DNA of 48,399 nucleotides, taken from NCBI GenBank assembly GCA_036635835.1, contig JAVWPP010000006.1, positions 1 through 48,399 of the forward strand. Reading direction: 5' to 3'. How positions within the stretch are numbered: position 1 is the first letter of the stretch; each line of letters starts with the position of its first letter. Position numbers and translations under genes: made by a program. Below are positions 15,025 through 21,731 of this stretch, in pieces. Under the pieces are notes generated by a model that was given only the letters and a program-made list of their open reading frames with translations, was not told where the DNA came from and did no database searches. Source of the DNA: JAVWPP01 sp036635835. GTDB taxonomy: Bacteria > Bacillota > Clostridia > TANB77 > CAG-465.

Positions 15025-16760
15025 TTTACCACCCTTTCATTATCTCCATAATCTTTAATTACTTTAATATTTTTATACTCTTTATATTGCCTTAATATTT
15101 TCTTAACTTCTGCTGCTTGGTCATACCCTATTTCAAGTATAAGCATTCCGTTTTCTTTAAGATATGATCTTGCTTCTGAAATTATTTTTCTATAGAAATC
15201 TAGTCCATCGTCTCCGCCATCTAACGCTAACTTAGGCTCGTTTTTTACAACTTCATCTAGCGTAGAAATATCCCATGTTTTTATATATGGTGGATTAGAA
15301 AATATGCAGTCTACTTTCTTTCTTTTATTTAATTTTTCAAATAAATTAGACTTAACAACTTGGCACTTTTTATCTGCTTCATTTGCTATAATATTCTCAT
15401 TTGCAACCTTAATTGCTATGTCTGATATATCTACCATAGTAACATTTTTTATACTACTATTTTTAGCTATACTTATTCCTATACAGCCACTTCCTGTGCA
15501 CATATCTATTGCAGATTTATATTCCTTTTTATCTATTTCTATAATTGCTTCTTCTACTAATATTTCCGTATCTGGCCTTGGAACTAATATACCTTTTTCA
15601 ACTCTAAAATCTAGTCCATAAAAAGACTGAGTACCTAGTATATACTGAAGAGGAATATTATCTTTTTTATATCTTTTAACTGCGTTTTCTATGTTAATAC
15701 ATTCTACATATTTTAATTTTATTGTTGTGATATCTAAAAGTATTTTATCTTTATTTACCTTTAATTCTTTAGCAATTATTCTTACAAGATCGCTAATACT
15801 TATATCATATTTTTTAATTAATTCTGCTATATAATCCTTCATAGATTTTTCTGCTTCAAGCTCAAGAGCCGCTTCTATTGATGCAATTCCTACTTCTATT
15901 TGTTTATCTGTTGGCTCTTTAGTAGTAAGCCTTTGAGTCATTAAGCCCGGTGCTTTTATAAGCTTTGTAAATATGTTATCTTTTTTGTTTGCAAACCTAA
16001 TAAACTCATAAGATATGCCCGCTATAAATGGAAGCATTAATATCTTAGTTGCAATCTTAAGCCATACATTTGGAAAATATATAAAATATCCAACTATAAC
16101 TGAAACTATAAAGACTATAAGTATAAAACTTGTCCCGCATCTTGGATGAAATCTACTTGATTTTTTTACATTTGCAACAGTCAACTTTTTACCTGATTCA
16201 TAGCACATAATACATTTATGTTCTGCTCCGTGATACCTAAAAGTTTTTTGTATTTCCTCCATTTTAGAAATTAGAATTACATATCCAAAAAACATTACAA
16301 ATTTAAGTATTCCTTCAGTTAAATTATACATTCCTTTGTTTGCAACATTTGCAATTGGAAAAAATAAATTAGACACAAAGTTTGGAATAAATATAAATAA
16401 TCCAATTGATAACGCTATAGCTATAACAAATGAAATACCTATTTCAAAACTATTTAAATTACTGTCTTCTTCACCTTCACTATCACTTTCAATATCTATA
16501 TCTAAAGCCGACTGATACATAGCTTTCATTCCTGTTACAAGGCTATCTAAAAATGCAAAAAGTCCTCTTACTATAGGTATCTTTTTAAGAGTAGTATTCT
16601 TTATAAAATTTCCGCCCTCAACATCTACTACTTCTATACTTCCATCTGCTTTTCTAACAGCACATACAGACTTTATATCTGACTTCATCATTACGCCTTC
16701 CATAAGCGCCATTCCACCTACATTTTTAGGTTCAAATTTTTCACTTTTACTCTTTGTCAT
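15003..16760 (-). CDS. prmC: DUF1385 (YqhQ) - PrmC fusion protein, 585 aa
   Basis: Residues 1-300 are a complete DUF1385 membrane protein (GGMALMEGVMMKS, FRYHGAEHKCIMCYESG, SRFHPRCGTSFI; membrane helices near 105-135, 145-167, 211-228 and 237-252). Residues about 303-585 are the release-factor glutamine methyltransferase PrmC/HemK (LQYILGTQSFYGLDF, VPRPDTEILVE, the SAM site DMCTGSGCIGIS, and catalytic NPPY at 489-492). PrmC methylates the GGQ Gln of RF1/RF2. In related genomes the two are separate neighbours; here there is no stop between them, so the methyltransferase would be membrane-tethered. prfA is not next door. First gene of the operon with whiA and hemW. Confidence 0.92.
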   Translation of the reverse strand: MTKSKSEKFEPKNVGGMALMEGVMMKSDIKSVCAVRKADGSIEVVDVEGGNFIKNTTLKKIPIVRGLFAFLDSLVTGMKAMYQSALDIDIESDSEGEEDSNLNSFEIGISFVIAIALSIGLFIFIPNFVSNLFFPIANVANKGMYNLTEGILKFVMFFGYVILISKMEEIQKTFRYHGAEHKCIMCYESGKKLTVANVKKSSRFHPRCGTSFILIVFIVSVIVGYFIYFPNVWLKIATKILMLPFIAGISYEFIRFANKKDNIFTKLIKAPGLMTQRLTTKEPTDKQIEVGIASIEAALELEAEKSMKDYIAELIKKYDISISDLVRIIAKELKVNKDKILLDITTIKLKYVECINIENAVKRYKKDNIPLQYILGTQSFYGLDFRVEKGILVPRPDTEILVEEAIIEIDKKEYKSAIDMCTGSGCIGISIAKNSSIKNVTMVDISDIAIKVANENIIANEADKKCQVVKSNLFEKLNKRKKVDCIFSNPPYIKTWDISTLDEVVKNEPKLALDGGDDGLDFYRKIISEARSYLKENGMLILEIGYDQAAEVKKILRQYKEYKNIKVIKDYGDNERVVKCHFHKI

Positions 16761-16781
16761 TTCTTCACCACTTTCTTATCT

Positions 16782-16810
16782 ATTATATAATATTTATTGT
16801 ATTTTAGCAA
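16782..16810 (-). promoter_or_regulatory. promoter of the prmC-whiA-hemW operon
   Basis: TTGCTA (16805-16810), 17-bp spacer, TATAAT (16782-16787), minus strand. Confidence 0.7.
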
Positions 16811-16880
16811 CTTATCTTTCTAAATTAGACTTCTCTTCCCTTAAAAAATCTATATTTGCTACGTTTTTTAAAATGTTCTA

Positions 16881-16909
16881 TTTACAATATTTATTTTTTA
16901 GTATATTAT
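16881..16909 (+). promoter_or_regulatory. promoter of the transglutaminase-like gene
   Basis: TTTACA (16881-16886), 17-bp spacer, TATTAT (16904-16909). Confidence 0.65.
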
Positions 16910-16946
16910 ATTTGTATTGATGCACGTATACGAGAGGAGTATGTAT

Positions 16947-18254
16947 ATGAATTATAAAACGCGAGATAATCTAACTTTGATTACTATTTCTATTATACTT
17001 TTAATTTCAATTATAGCTCCAATTTGGTTTGTTATATACATCTCTACTGAAAAAAATACAAACCTAGTTACTGCAGATTTAAGTATTACGGAAGACACTT
17101 ATGTGCCACCTGCTGCAAAAGAAGTAGAAGAAAAAAAAGATGTACCTACTGAGCTTCCAAAGCCAAAAGAACAGGCGCAAGAAATTCTAGATACTATGGA
17201 TCCACAAGAACTATTCTATAAGAAAAGTTTAAGCGTAACAGAAAAATCTGTGTATGCTGAAATCTGTAGAAACGTAGTAAAACATAACGAGAAAACTTTT
17301 AATATACATGAAGTAACCGTAGAATCTTTTAAAAAAATATTTAAATATATAACCTACGACCATGAAGAATTTTTTTGGTTTGAAAACATAGCATATAATA
17401 TAAATGAAAAAGGCTATGTTGTTTCTGCTAAATTAAATTACAATTGCAGTAAAGAGCAGCGCGCTACAAAGCAGCAACAAATAGACACTTCAGCAAATGA
17501 AATATTAGCTAATATAAATGAAACTATGAGCAGCTATGATAAAGCAAAATATATACACGATAAACTTATTTTAAATACTGCATATAACTCAGCTAGTACA
17601 GATAACCAAAATATTTATTCTGTCCTTGTTGGCAAGCAAAGTGTATGTGCAGGTTACGCAAGAGCATATCAATATCTTCTTAAAAAAGCAAATGTTTTTT
17701 GCACGTATATTACAGGAGAAGCTATAGATGAAACTGGCACTACAGTAGGTCATGCATGGAATTTAATTAATATTGGAACAGATTACTATTACGTAGATAT
17801 TACTTTTGATGATCCAATGCAAACTAATGATGCAATAAATATAAACTATATTTCTCATATATATTTTGGCATAACAACAGAAGAACTTTTAAAAACTCAC
17901 TCTATAAATAAAGATATAAATTCTTTACCTATAGCAAGCAGTAATGACTATAATTACTACGTAAAAGAAGGCATGTTTTTTAATACTTATACAAACGAAA
18001 CTCTAACTTCTATGTTTAACACTTTTAAATCCGGAAACGCTTCTAAAGAGCAGTTCTTTGCTTTTAAATTTGCGAATAAAGAAACATATGTAGCGGCAAT
18101 AAATGGTCTATTTAAAGTAGACAAATCTATAAATAGTATTCTTAAAAAAGTTAATAAAGATCACTCATGTAAAAATAAAATAATAGACAATACTATTAGT
18201 TATATGTTAGATGATAAAAAATATATTATCTCTTTTATATTAGACTACAAATAA
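16947..18254 (+). CDS. membrane-anchored transglutaminase-like protein, 435 aa
   Basis: Start at ATG 16947, seven bases after AGAGGAG; ATGs at 16917, 16920 and 16941 are upstream of or too close to the RBS. One N-terminal transmembrane helix (about 10-32), then a Pro/Glu-rich linker. The transglutaminase-like core has all three catalytic positions: Cys234 in VGKQSVCAGYA, His269 in TVGHAWNL, Asp284 in YYVDITFDDP. The outer-surface location fits a wall-associated peptidase or transglutaminase fold like those in many Clostridia; whether it crosslinks or hydrolyses cannot be told. The C-terminal 130 residues are beta-rich and unrecognised. Its terminator is shared with the convergent gene. Confidence 0.85.
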   Translation: MNYKTRDNLTLITISIILLISIIAPIWFVIYISTEKNTNLVTADLSITEDTYVPPAAKEVEEKKDVPTELPKPKEQAQEILDTMDPQELFYKKSLSVTEKSVYAEICRNVVKHNEKTFNIHEVTVESFKKIFKYITYDHEEFFWFENIAYNINEKGYVVSAKLNYNCSKEQRATKQQQIDTSANEILANINETMSSYDKAKYIHDKLILNTAYNSASTDNQNIYSVLVGKQSVCAGYARAYQYLLKKANVFCTYITGEAIDETGTTVGHAWNLINIGTDYYYVDITFDDPMQTNDAININYISHIYFGITTEELLKTHSINKDINSLPIASSNDYNYYVKEGMFFNTYTNETLTSMFNTFKSGNASKEQFFAFKFANKETYVAAINGLFKVDKSINSILKKVNKDHSCKNKIIDNTISYMLDDKKYIISFILDYK

Positions 18255-18289
18255 AAAAAATGTAACTTTAATAGTTACATTTTTTCTTT
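18253..18289. terminator. bidirectional terminator between convergent genes
   Basis: AAAATGTAAC / GTTACATTTT stem with a 7-nt loop and A/T runs on both sides; it contains the stop codon of the minus-strand gene ending at 18275. Confidence 0.85.
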
Positions 18290-18988
18290 GTCTTCTTTTA
18301 CTTTTATATTTTCTTTTTCTACTTTTATATTTTCTTTTTCAGCAATGCTATATTTAAAATCACAGCATTCATATCCATCTGCAAGAGTTCCCATTCTATC
18401 TAGTTTATATCCTAAATATTTAGCTACTAAGAAATCTATCTTGCAAAATCCGGGGAATATATCTTCTGCTCCAAGTCCAAGAGTTCTAGTTAAAGTTAAT
18501 GCTCCGCATTCAAAAACTCTAATTGTAAATTTGTTTTCTCCTTCGTCTTTATATGATATTTTCCAGTCTAGTGAATTTGCTTTATTTGCTTCTAACTTTT
18601 TAACAGCTAATTTATATGCATTTCTTTTTTTTGTGCTCATAAATTTTTTGCACATTTTTCTTCTTCTTTTTTCAGGTATGCTTTTAAGAGTTGCCTCTAT
18701 CATTCCGTAAATTACTTGATGAGCTCTATCTTTTGTTTCATTCATTTTTGTAAGCGCATAATAAAAGGCAATGTAACAAACAGCAAGGTAGTATTTAGGC
18801 AAGAATTCACTGCCGGGTATATTTTGTACCTCAGGCAATATTTCTTCTATTTTATAGTCTGCTAGCTTGCAAAAATCTAAATACACATCTCTATTATCTA
18901 TTAAGTTTTGACTAATGTTTTCTTTTAGAAATTCTTTTGACATTTTCATTATATATTTATACATTATTTTTATTTTATATCTATACAT
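18275..18988 (-). CDS. L-2-amino-thiazoline-4-carboxylate hydrolase-family protein, 237 aa
   Basis: Matches the ATC-hydrolase-like family (PF14196): the C-terminal signature FCKIDFLVAKYLGYKLDR..TLADGYECCDFKYS (residues 181-213), with the typical C...D...LG....R..TL..G...CDF pattern. The founding enzyme in Pseudomonas converts ATC to S-carbamoyl-cysteine; most bacterial members have unknown substrates. The 20-residue lysine tail contains a duplicated heptapeptide (EKENIKV twice) made by a 21-bp tandem repeat. Start at ATG 18988 after AAGGAG. It is 15 bases downstream of a membrane-anchored protein gene in the same operon. Confidence 0.8.
   Translation of the reverse strand: MYRYKIKIMYKYIMKMSKEFLKENISQNLIDNRDVYLDFCKLADYKIEEILPEVQNIPGSEFLPKYYLAVCYIAFYYALTKMNETKDRAHQVIYGMIEATLKSIPEKRRRKMCKKFMSTKKRNAYKLAVKKLEANKANSLDWKISYKDEGENKFTIRVFECGALTLTRTLGLGAEDIFPGFCKIDFLVAKYLGYKLDRMGTLADGYECCDFKYSIAEKENIKVEKENIKVKEDKEKM
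18300..18341. repeat. 21-bp tandem duplication in the coding tail
   Basis: Two adjacent units of 21 bp (18300-18320 and 18321-18341), identical except for the last base, encoding a repeated EKENIKV. Confidence 0.9.
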
Positions 18989-19003
18989 TTTATCTCCTTA
19001 ATC

Positions 19004-19396
19004 TTACTGTACAATTAACACTTTTTTAGCTAAAACATTTGGTATTAAATCTTTGGAATATTCTCCTTCTGTTTCTACCTCTATGTTTAAGCCAAGTAAT
19101 ATATTTTTTTCTGTAAGTAAGTTTCCATTACCTTTGTTTACTATTATTGTTTGTTTAGATATTTCTACATTTATTTTTTCGTCTTTTTCTTTAACCTTAA
19201 CTAGGACGTTTATTTTATCTGCTTTTTTATTTACGCTTATAACTTTTCCTATTATATTTTTATCTTTTATAACTGCTTCTACGCTTGGCTTAACTTTTTC
19301 TTTTTTGAATTTAAGTGTTATCTTATACCCTGAAAATGTTGCTAAAGCTATTACTATAAAAATAAATATGGTTCTGAAAATTTTTGTTTTATCCAT
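19004..19396 (-). CDS. small membrane-anchored protein with beta-rich domain, 130 aa
   Basis: Residues 6-26 form an N-terminal membrane anchor (IFRTIFIFIVIALATFSGY). The remaining 100 residues alternate strands with Lys/Val/Ile (IIGKVISVNKKADKINVLVKV, EKINVEISKQTIIV, LLGLNIEVETEG), a pattern of small OB-like extracytoplasmic domains similar to DUF3221. No catalytic residues. RBS GGAGAAG. First gene of an operon with the ATC-hydrolase-family gene 15 bases downstream. Function unknown. Confidence 0.6.
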   Translation of the reverse strand: MDKTKIFRTIFIFIVIALATFSGYKITLKFKKEKVKPSVEAVIKDKNIIGKVISVNKKADKINVLVKVKEKDEKINVEISKQTIIVNKGNGNLLTEKNILLGLNIEVETEGEYSKDLIPNVLAKKVLIVQ

Positions 19397-19419
19397 TTGC
19401 TACTTCTCCATTTAGGGAC

Positions 19420-19448
19420 ATTATATCAAAAAGAACGCGAAAAAACAA
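19420..19448 (-). promoter_or_regulatory. promoter of the 19004/18275 operon
   Basis: TTGTTT (19443-19448), 17-bp spacer, TATAAT (19420-19425), minus strand. The -35 box is weak and overlaps the upstream terminator. Confidence 0.5.
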
Positions 19449-19467
19449 GGAGAATTCTCCTTGTTTA
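19442..19467 (-). terminator. terminator of the 65-aa membrane protein gene
   Basis: AAACAAGGAGAATTCTCCTTGTTT, a perfect 24-nt palindrome followed by T-runs. The stretch 19468-19569 between it and the stop holds no convincing gene. Confidence 0.7.
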
Positions 19468-19569
19468 ATTTATTTTTTTTACTGTTTTTTTGTTTAAAAC
19501 ATATTAGTAACTTCTACTTTTCTTTTAGCTTTTTTTATATCTAACTAGCTTCATACTTTTTTATTAATT

Positions 19570-19767
19570 CTATTTAAAAATTAATACAAGTAATAAGATT
19601 AATAGGAAAAGCGCAACTACACCTGCTGGGAAAATAACTGCTATAATTGTAGCTAAAATAGTATAGAGAATTAATTTAACTATGCTAATAGATACTTTAA
19701 GCACAACCTTAACAATGAAAAGTATAATACATAATGAAATCAGGCTTGTTAATAAAATTGTAATCAT
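19570..19767 (-). CDS. very hydrophobic small membrane protein, 65 aa
   Basis: Almost wholly membrane: two helices (about 4-24 and 32-62) with only three lysines before the last residue, and a turn at FPAGVVA. The start ATG is preceded by AAGGATG at a good distance. It has its own promoter and terminator, so it is probably real. It resembles the many unannotated two-helix membrane proteins of Firmicutes; no family can be named. Confidence 0.6.
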   Translation of the reverse strand: MITILLTSLISLCIILFIVKVVLKVSISIVKLILYTILATIIAVIFPAGVVALFLLILLLVLIFK

Positions 19768-19834
19768 AAGATCACATCCTTAAATTTATTCATAAAAGCA
19801 ATTGCGTTTATGTAGGTACTATTTAATATATCTT

Positions 19835-19863
19835 AGTATACCACAGTATCTGTTAAAATACAA
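19835..19863 (-). promoter_or_regulatory. promoter of the 65-aa gene
   Basis: TTGTAT (19858-19863), 17-bp spacer, TATACT (19835-19840), minus strand. Confidence 0.6.
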
Positions 19864-19874
19864 GTTTTGTTGTA

Positions 19875-19901
19875 ACATATTTGTCCGTTTCTCATAATAT
19901 A
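19875..19901 (+). promoter_or_regulatory. sigma-K-like promoter of the Cys-rich protein gene
   Basis: AC (19875-19876, in context aACa), 16 bases, then CATAATATA (19893-19901), which fits the sigma-K consensus AC-N16/17-CATANNNTA in Bacillus and Clostridia. I found no good sigma-A pair with 17-bp spacing here, unlike most genes of the window. Inference from pattern only. Confidence 0.5.
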
Positions 19902-19931
19902 TACTATGTAGAAATTAAGGAGGGAAACTAT

Positions 19932-20273
19932 ATGTTTAATCAAAATAATAATTGTGGCTGTAACTGCAATAAACCTATGCCATGTCTTTGTGATTGTTGC
20001 TGCTGCAAACCTGCGCAAGAACCTAAACCTTGTTGCTGTTGCTGTAAACCTGCACAAGAACCTAAACCTTGCTGCTGTTGTTGCAAACCTATGCCAAAAC
20101 CAGAACCTAAACCTTGCTGCTGCTGCGAGCCTAAACAAGAACAAAAACCTTGTTGTTGTAAACAACCTTGCAAAAAAAATAGCTACTTTTACACTAAATG
20201 TGTAACTGAGCCTTGTAGCCAAATTGAAAAACCAGCTGAAAATAATTCATGCTGTTGTAACTTTGAAAACTAA
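19932..20273 (+). CDS. Cys-rich repeat protein, possible spore-coat or metal-binding protein, 113 aa
   Basis: 32 of 113 residues are Cys. The start is ATG 19932, after AAGGAGGG. Residues 20-75 are repeats of four or five Cys followed by KPAQEPKP or a variant (KPMPKPEPKP, EPKQEQKP); the DNA of the units is also repeated. The N-terminus has CGCNC, the C-terminus a less repetitive YFYTKCVTEPC and a final CCC. No signal peptide. Cys clusters between Pro-rich spacers suit either disulfide-crosslinked coat proteins or metal binding. The sigma-K-like promoter favours a mother-cell coat protein; this is inference. Monocistronic with a good terminator. Not a known metallothionein family. Confidence 0.75.
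   Translation: MFNQNNNCGCNCNKPMPCLCDCCCCKPAQEPKPCCCCCKPAQEPKPCCCCCKPMPKPEPKPCCCCEPKQEQKPCCCKQPCKKNSYFYTKCVTEPCSQIEKPAENNSCCCNFEN
19960..20160 (+). repeat. codon-level tandem repeats in the Cys-rich gene
   Basis: About four imperfect units of 36-42 bp: TGT/TGC runs followed by AAACCTGC(G/A)CAAGAACCTAAACCT-like spacers. Two central units are nearly identical, pointing to expansion by slippage or unequal recombination. Confidence 0.8.
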
Positions 20274-20289
20274 CTAGTATATAACCTAT

Positions 20290-20317
20290 AAAGAGCTGAA
20301 ATATATCAGCTCTTTTG
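20290..20317 (+). terminator. terminator of the Cys-rich gene
   Basis: AAAGAGCTGA / TCAGCTCTTT stem with a 6-nt loop, then TTTTGTTTT. Confidence 0.85.
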
Positions 20318-20325
20318 TTTTATTT

Positions 20326-20415
20326 TTATATTACTTTAAATACAAATTTTAAAATAAAAAGAACAAACGCTATTACAAGTATCATTCCAATTATTCCTGT
20401 TATTCTTCTATTCAT
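20326..20415 (-). CDS. 29-residue single-helix membrane peptide
   Basis: Start ATG 20415, stop TAA 20326. The peptide begins MNRRITG and continues as one hydrophobic helix (IIGMILVIAFVLFILKFVF) ending KVI. The positive N-terminus suggests N-in. A candidate AAGGAG lies 13 bases upstream, which is long. A promoter of correct geometry (TTGCCT, 17 bp, TAAACT) lies just upstream. Such bitopic mini-proteins are common in Firmicutes and are usually missed. Gene status is likely but not certain. Confidence 0.5.
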   Translation of the reverse strand: MNRRITGIIGMILVIAFVLFILKFVFKVI

Positions 20416-20440
20416 TTTATGCACCACACTCCTTGCTTTT

Positions 20441-20469
20441 AGTTTATCTTAACGCGAAAAAAAAGGCAA
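20441..20469 (-). promoter_or_regulatory. candidate promoter of the 29-aa peptide
   Basis: TTGCCT (20464-20469), 17-bp spacer, TAAACT (20441-20446), minus strand. The -35 overlaps the amidase terminator's stem. Confidence 0.4.
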
Positions 20470-20486
20470 GAATTTTCTCGCCTTTT
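20456..20486 (-). terminator. amidase terminator
   Basis: AAGGCGAG / CTTGCCTT stem (one G-U pair), 6-nt loop, eight T on the minus strand. Confidence 0.8.
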
Positions 20487-20527
20487 AATTTATTTTTGCT
20501 TTATTTTTTAATCTTTTCTTTTTTTAT

Positions 20528-21532
20528 TTACTTTTCAACATTTAGATATTCTATAATCCCTTTTACAATGCTATCTGCTATTTTGTCTAAATTATTTCTT
20601 ATCCACGCTTCATCTTCCTTGTTGTCATGAAAAGCAACTTCCATTATAATTGATGGTGCATCTACTTTGTATATCTCATAATATTTTGGTTTATCTAATA
20701 AGCCTCTTCCAAGGTCTTTATCTGGATATATTTCTAATAAGTTATCATACATAATATTTGCAAGTTTAGTTCTTTCCTCATCTCTAGAATCGTATATAAC
20801 TAGTGGTCCTCTTGCTGTTCCTTTTGCTCCGTTACTATGAAGAGAAATATATGCTTCTACATTTGATCCATGAGAATTTCCTAGTGCAATATTTGCAAGT
20901 ACATCATTTTCTTTTTTGTTTCTGTGCACTGTTAAATTAGTGTAACTTGCTAGTCTTTCTTCTACTTTATCTGTTAGCAAATTCATCATTTCACCTTCTG
21001 TTGTATCTTTAGAATAATATGCATTTTCAAACTGACTTGAAGGAGATAAATATATGCAGTGTTTTCCTTCTAATAAAGTTTTAGTTGCTCTTTCTTTAAC
21101 ACAGTTACATCTACTACAAGTTTTTATTTCAGTAATATTATTTTTCTTTTCATACTCAGAATAACTATGACCTAGTGGATATAAATATCTTATATTAATT
21201 AACTTATTATTTATATCTATATCTGCTTTTATTCCTCCTATTAAACAAGTTGGTTCTTTTACTATACAGTCTTCCCTATCTATTCCTAAACCTTCATCTT
21301 TAATAGTTGGCAATACAATTTCAGTAACTGTACCACATTCTAAGCAAACAGTTTCGCTTATTTCCGAATAATTATTATTTGCGTTTAACAGTACATGTTT
21401 TTCTGTTTTTTCATGCTTGCATATTTCATCTATTTTATCTGTTTCTGCTGCCATAGCAGTAACGTTAAAAAACATAATAGAACATATAATTAATATAATT
21501 ATTTTTGCTATTTTTTTAAATTTAATTAGCAT
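20528..21532 (-). CDS. secreted N-acetylmuramoyl-L-alanine amidase, Amidase_3 type
   Basis: Residues 1-29 are a signal peptide (cleavage near AMAAE). Residues 30-150 are a Cys-rich region with CxxC pairs (C63/C66, C139/C142) that may be a pair of small zinc or disulfide modules. Residues 157-330 are the Amidase_3 fold: Glu181 in TTEGEMMNL, His232 in AYISLHSNG, catalytic Glu298 in IIMEVAFHDN. The usual first zinc ligand in DPGHGG is replaced by LSPSSQ, as in a subgroup of clostridial and phage amidases. It cuts the MurNAc-L-Ala bond. Monocistronic; a hairpin sits directly before its SD (AAAGGAG). Confidence 0.88.
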   Translation of the reverse strand: MLIKFKKIAKIIILIICSIMFFNVTAMAAETDKIDEICKHEKTEKHVLLNANNNYSEISETVCLECGTVTEIVLPTIKDEGLGIDREDCIVKEPTCLIGGIKADIDINNKLINIRYLYPLGHSYSEYEKKNNITEIKTCSRCNCVKERATKTLLEGKHCIYLSPSSQFENAYYSKDTTEGEMMNLLTDKVEERLASYTNLTVHRNKKENDVLANIALGNSHGSNVEAYISLHSNGAKGTARGPLVIYDSRDEERTKLANIMYDNLLEIYPDKDLGRGLLDKPKYYEIYKVDAPSIIMEVAFHDNKEDEAWIRNNLDKIADSIVKGIIEYLNVEK

Positions 21533-21546
21533 TAGCTACTCCTTTT

Positions 21547-21570
21547 TGAAAGTAAATTTTTACTTTCACT
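21547..21570 (-). other. leader hairpin just upstream of the amidase RBS
   Basis: GAAAGTAAA and TTTACTTTC arms in the short leader, ending a few bases before AAAAAGGAG. It may stabilise the mRNA 5' end or restrict ribosome access. Confidence 0.5.
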
Positions 21571-21590
21571 TTATATTTTTATATGCTTAT

Positions 21591-21619
21591 ATTATACCAT
21601 TGAAATGATATTATGTCAA
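21591..21619 (-). promoter_or_regulatory. amidase promoter
   Basis: TTGACA (21614-21619), 17-bp spacer, TATAAT (21591-21596), minus strand, perfect boxes. Confidence 0.8.
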
Positions 21620-21693
21620 CTTAAGCTGTTTTTTGCATTTCTACTTTATACTAAATTTAATATATGAAGTTTCCTTCTATGTTTTTTACATAG

Positions 21694-21726
21694 AAAAAGC
21701 AAGTGATTTTATACATCACTTGCCTA
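21694..21726 (-). terminator. ileS terminator
   Basis: GCAAGTGAT / ATCACTTGC stem, then TTTTTCT on the minus strand. A second hairpin with TTCTATG / CATAGAA arms follows at 21672-21695. Confidence 0.85.
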
Positions 21727-21731
21727 AAAAT

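Noticed and set aside
455..16874. Motif (T)CTACGTTT seen in several intergenic places (465, 5511, 11325, 16858)
   Set aside because: The same string is frequent inside coding sequence (e.g. 9250, 22477, 32950, 41893), so it is not specific to spacers.
19468..19569. Possible short peptide (MKLVRYKKS) on the minus strand
   Set aside because: Nine codons, no good RBS; the spacing to the neighbouring terminator explains the gap.
19833..20222. Two frames antisense to the Cys-rich gene (Phe/Arg/Ala-rich, and a Gln/Gly-rich one)
   Set aside because: Their repeats are the reverse reading of the TGT/TGC runs; no RBS at either start.
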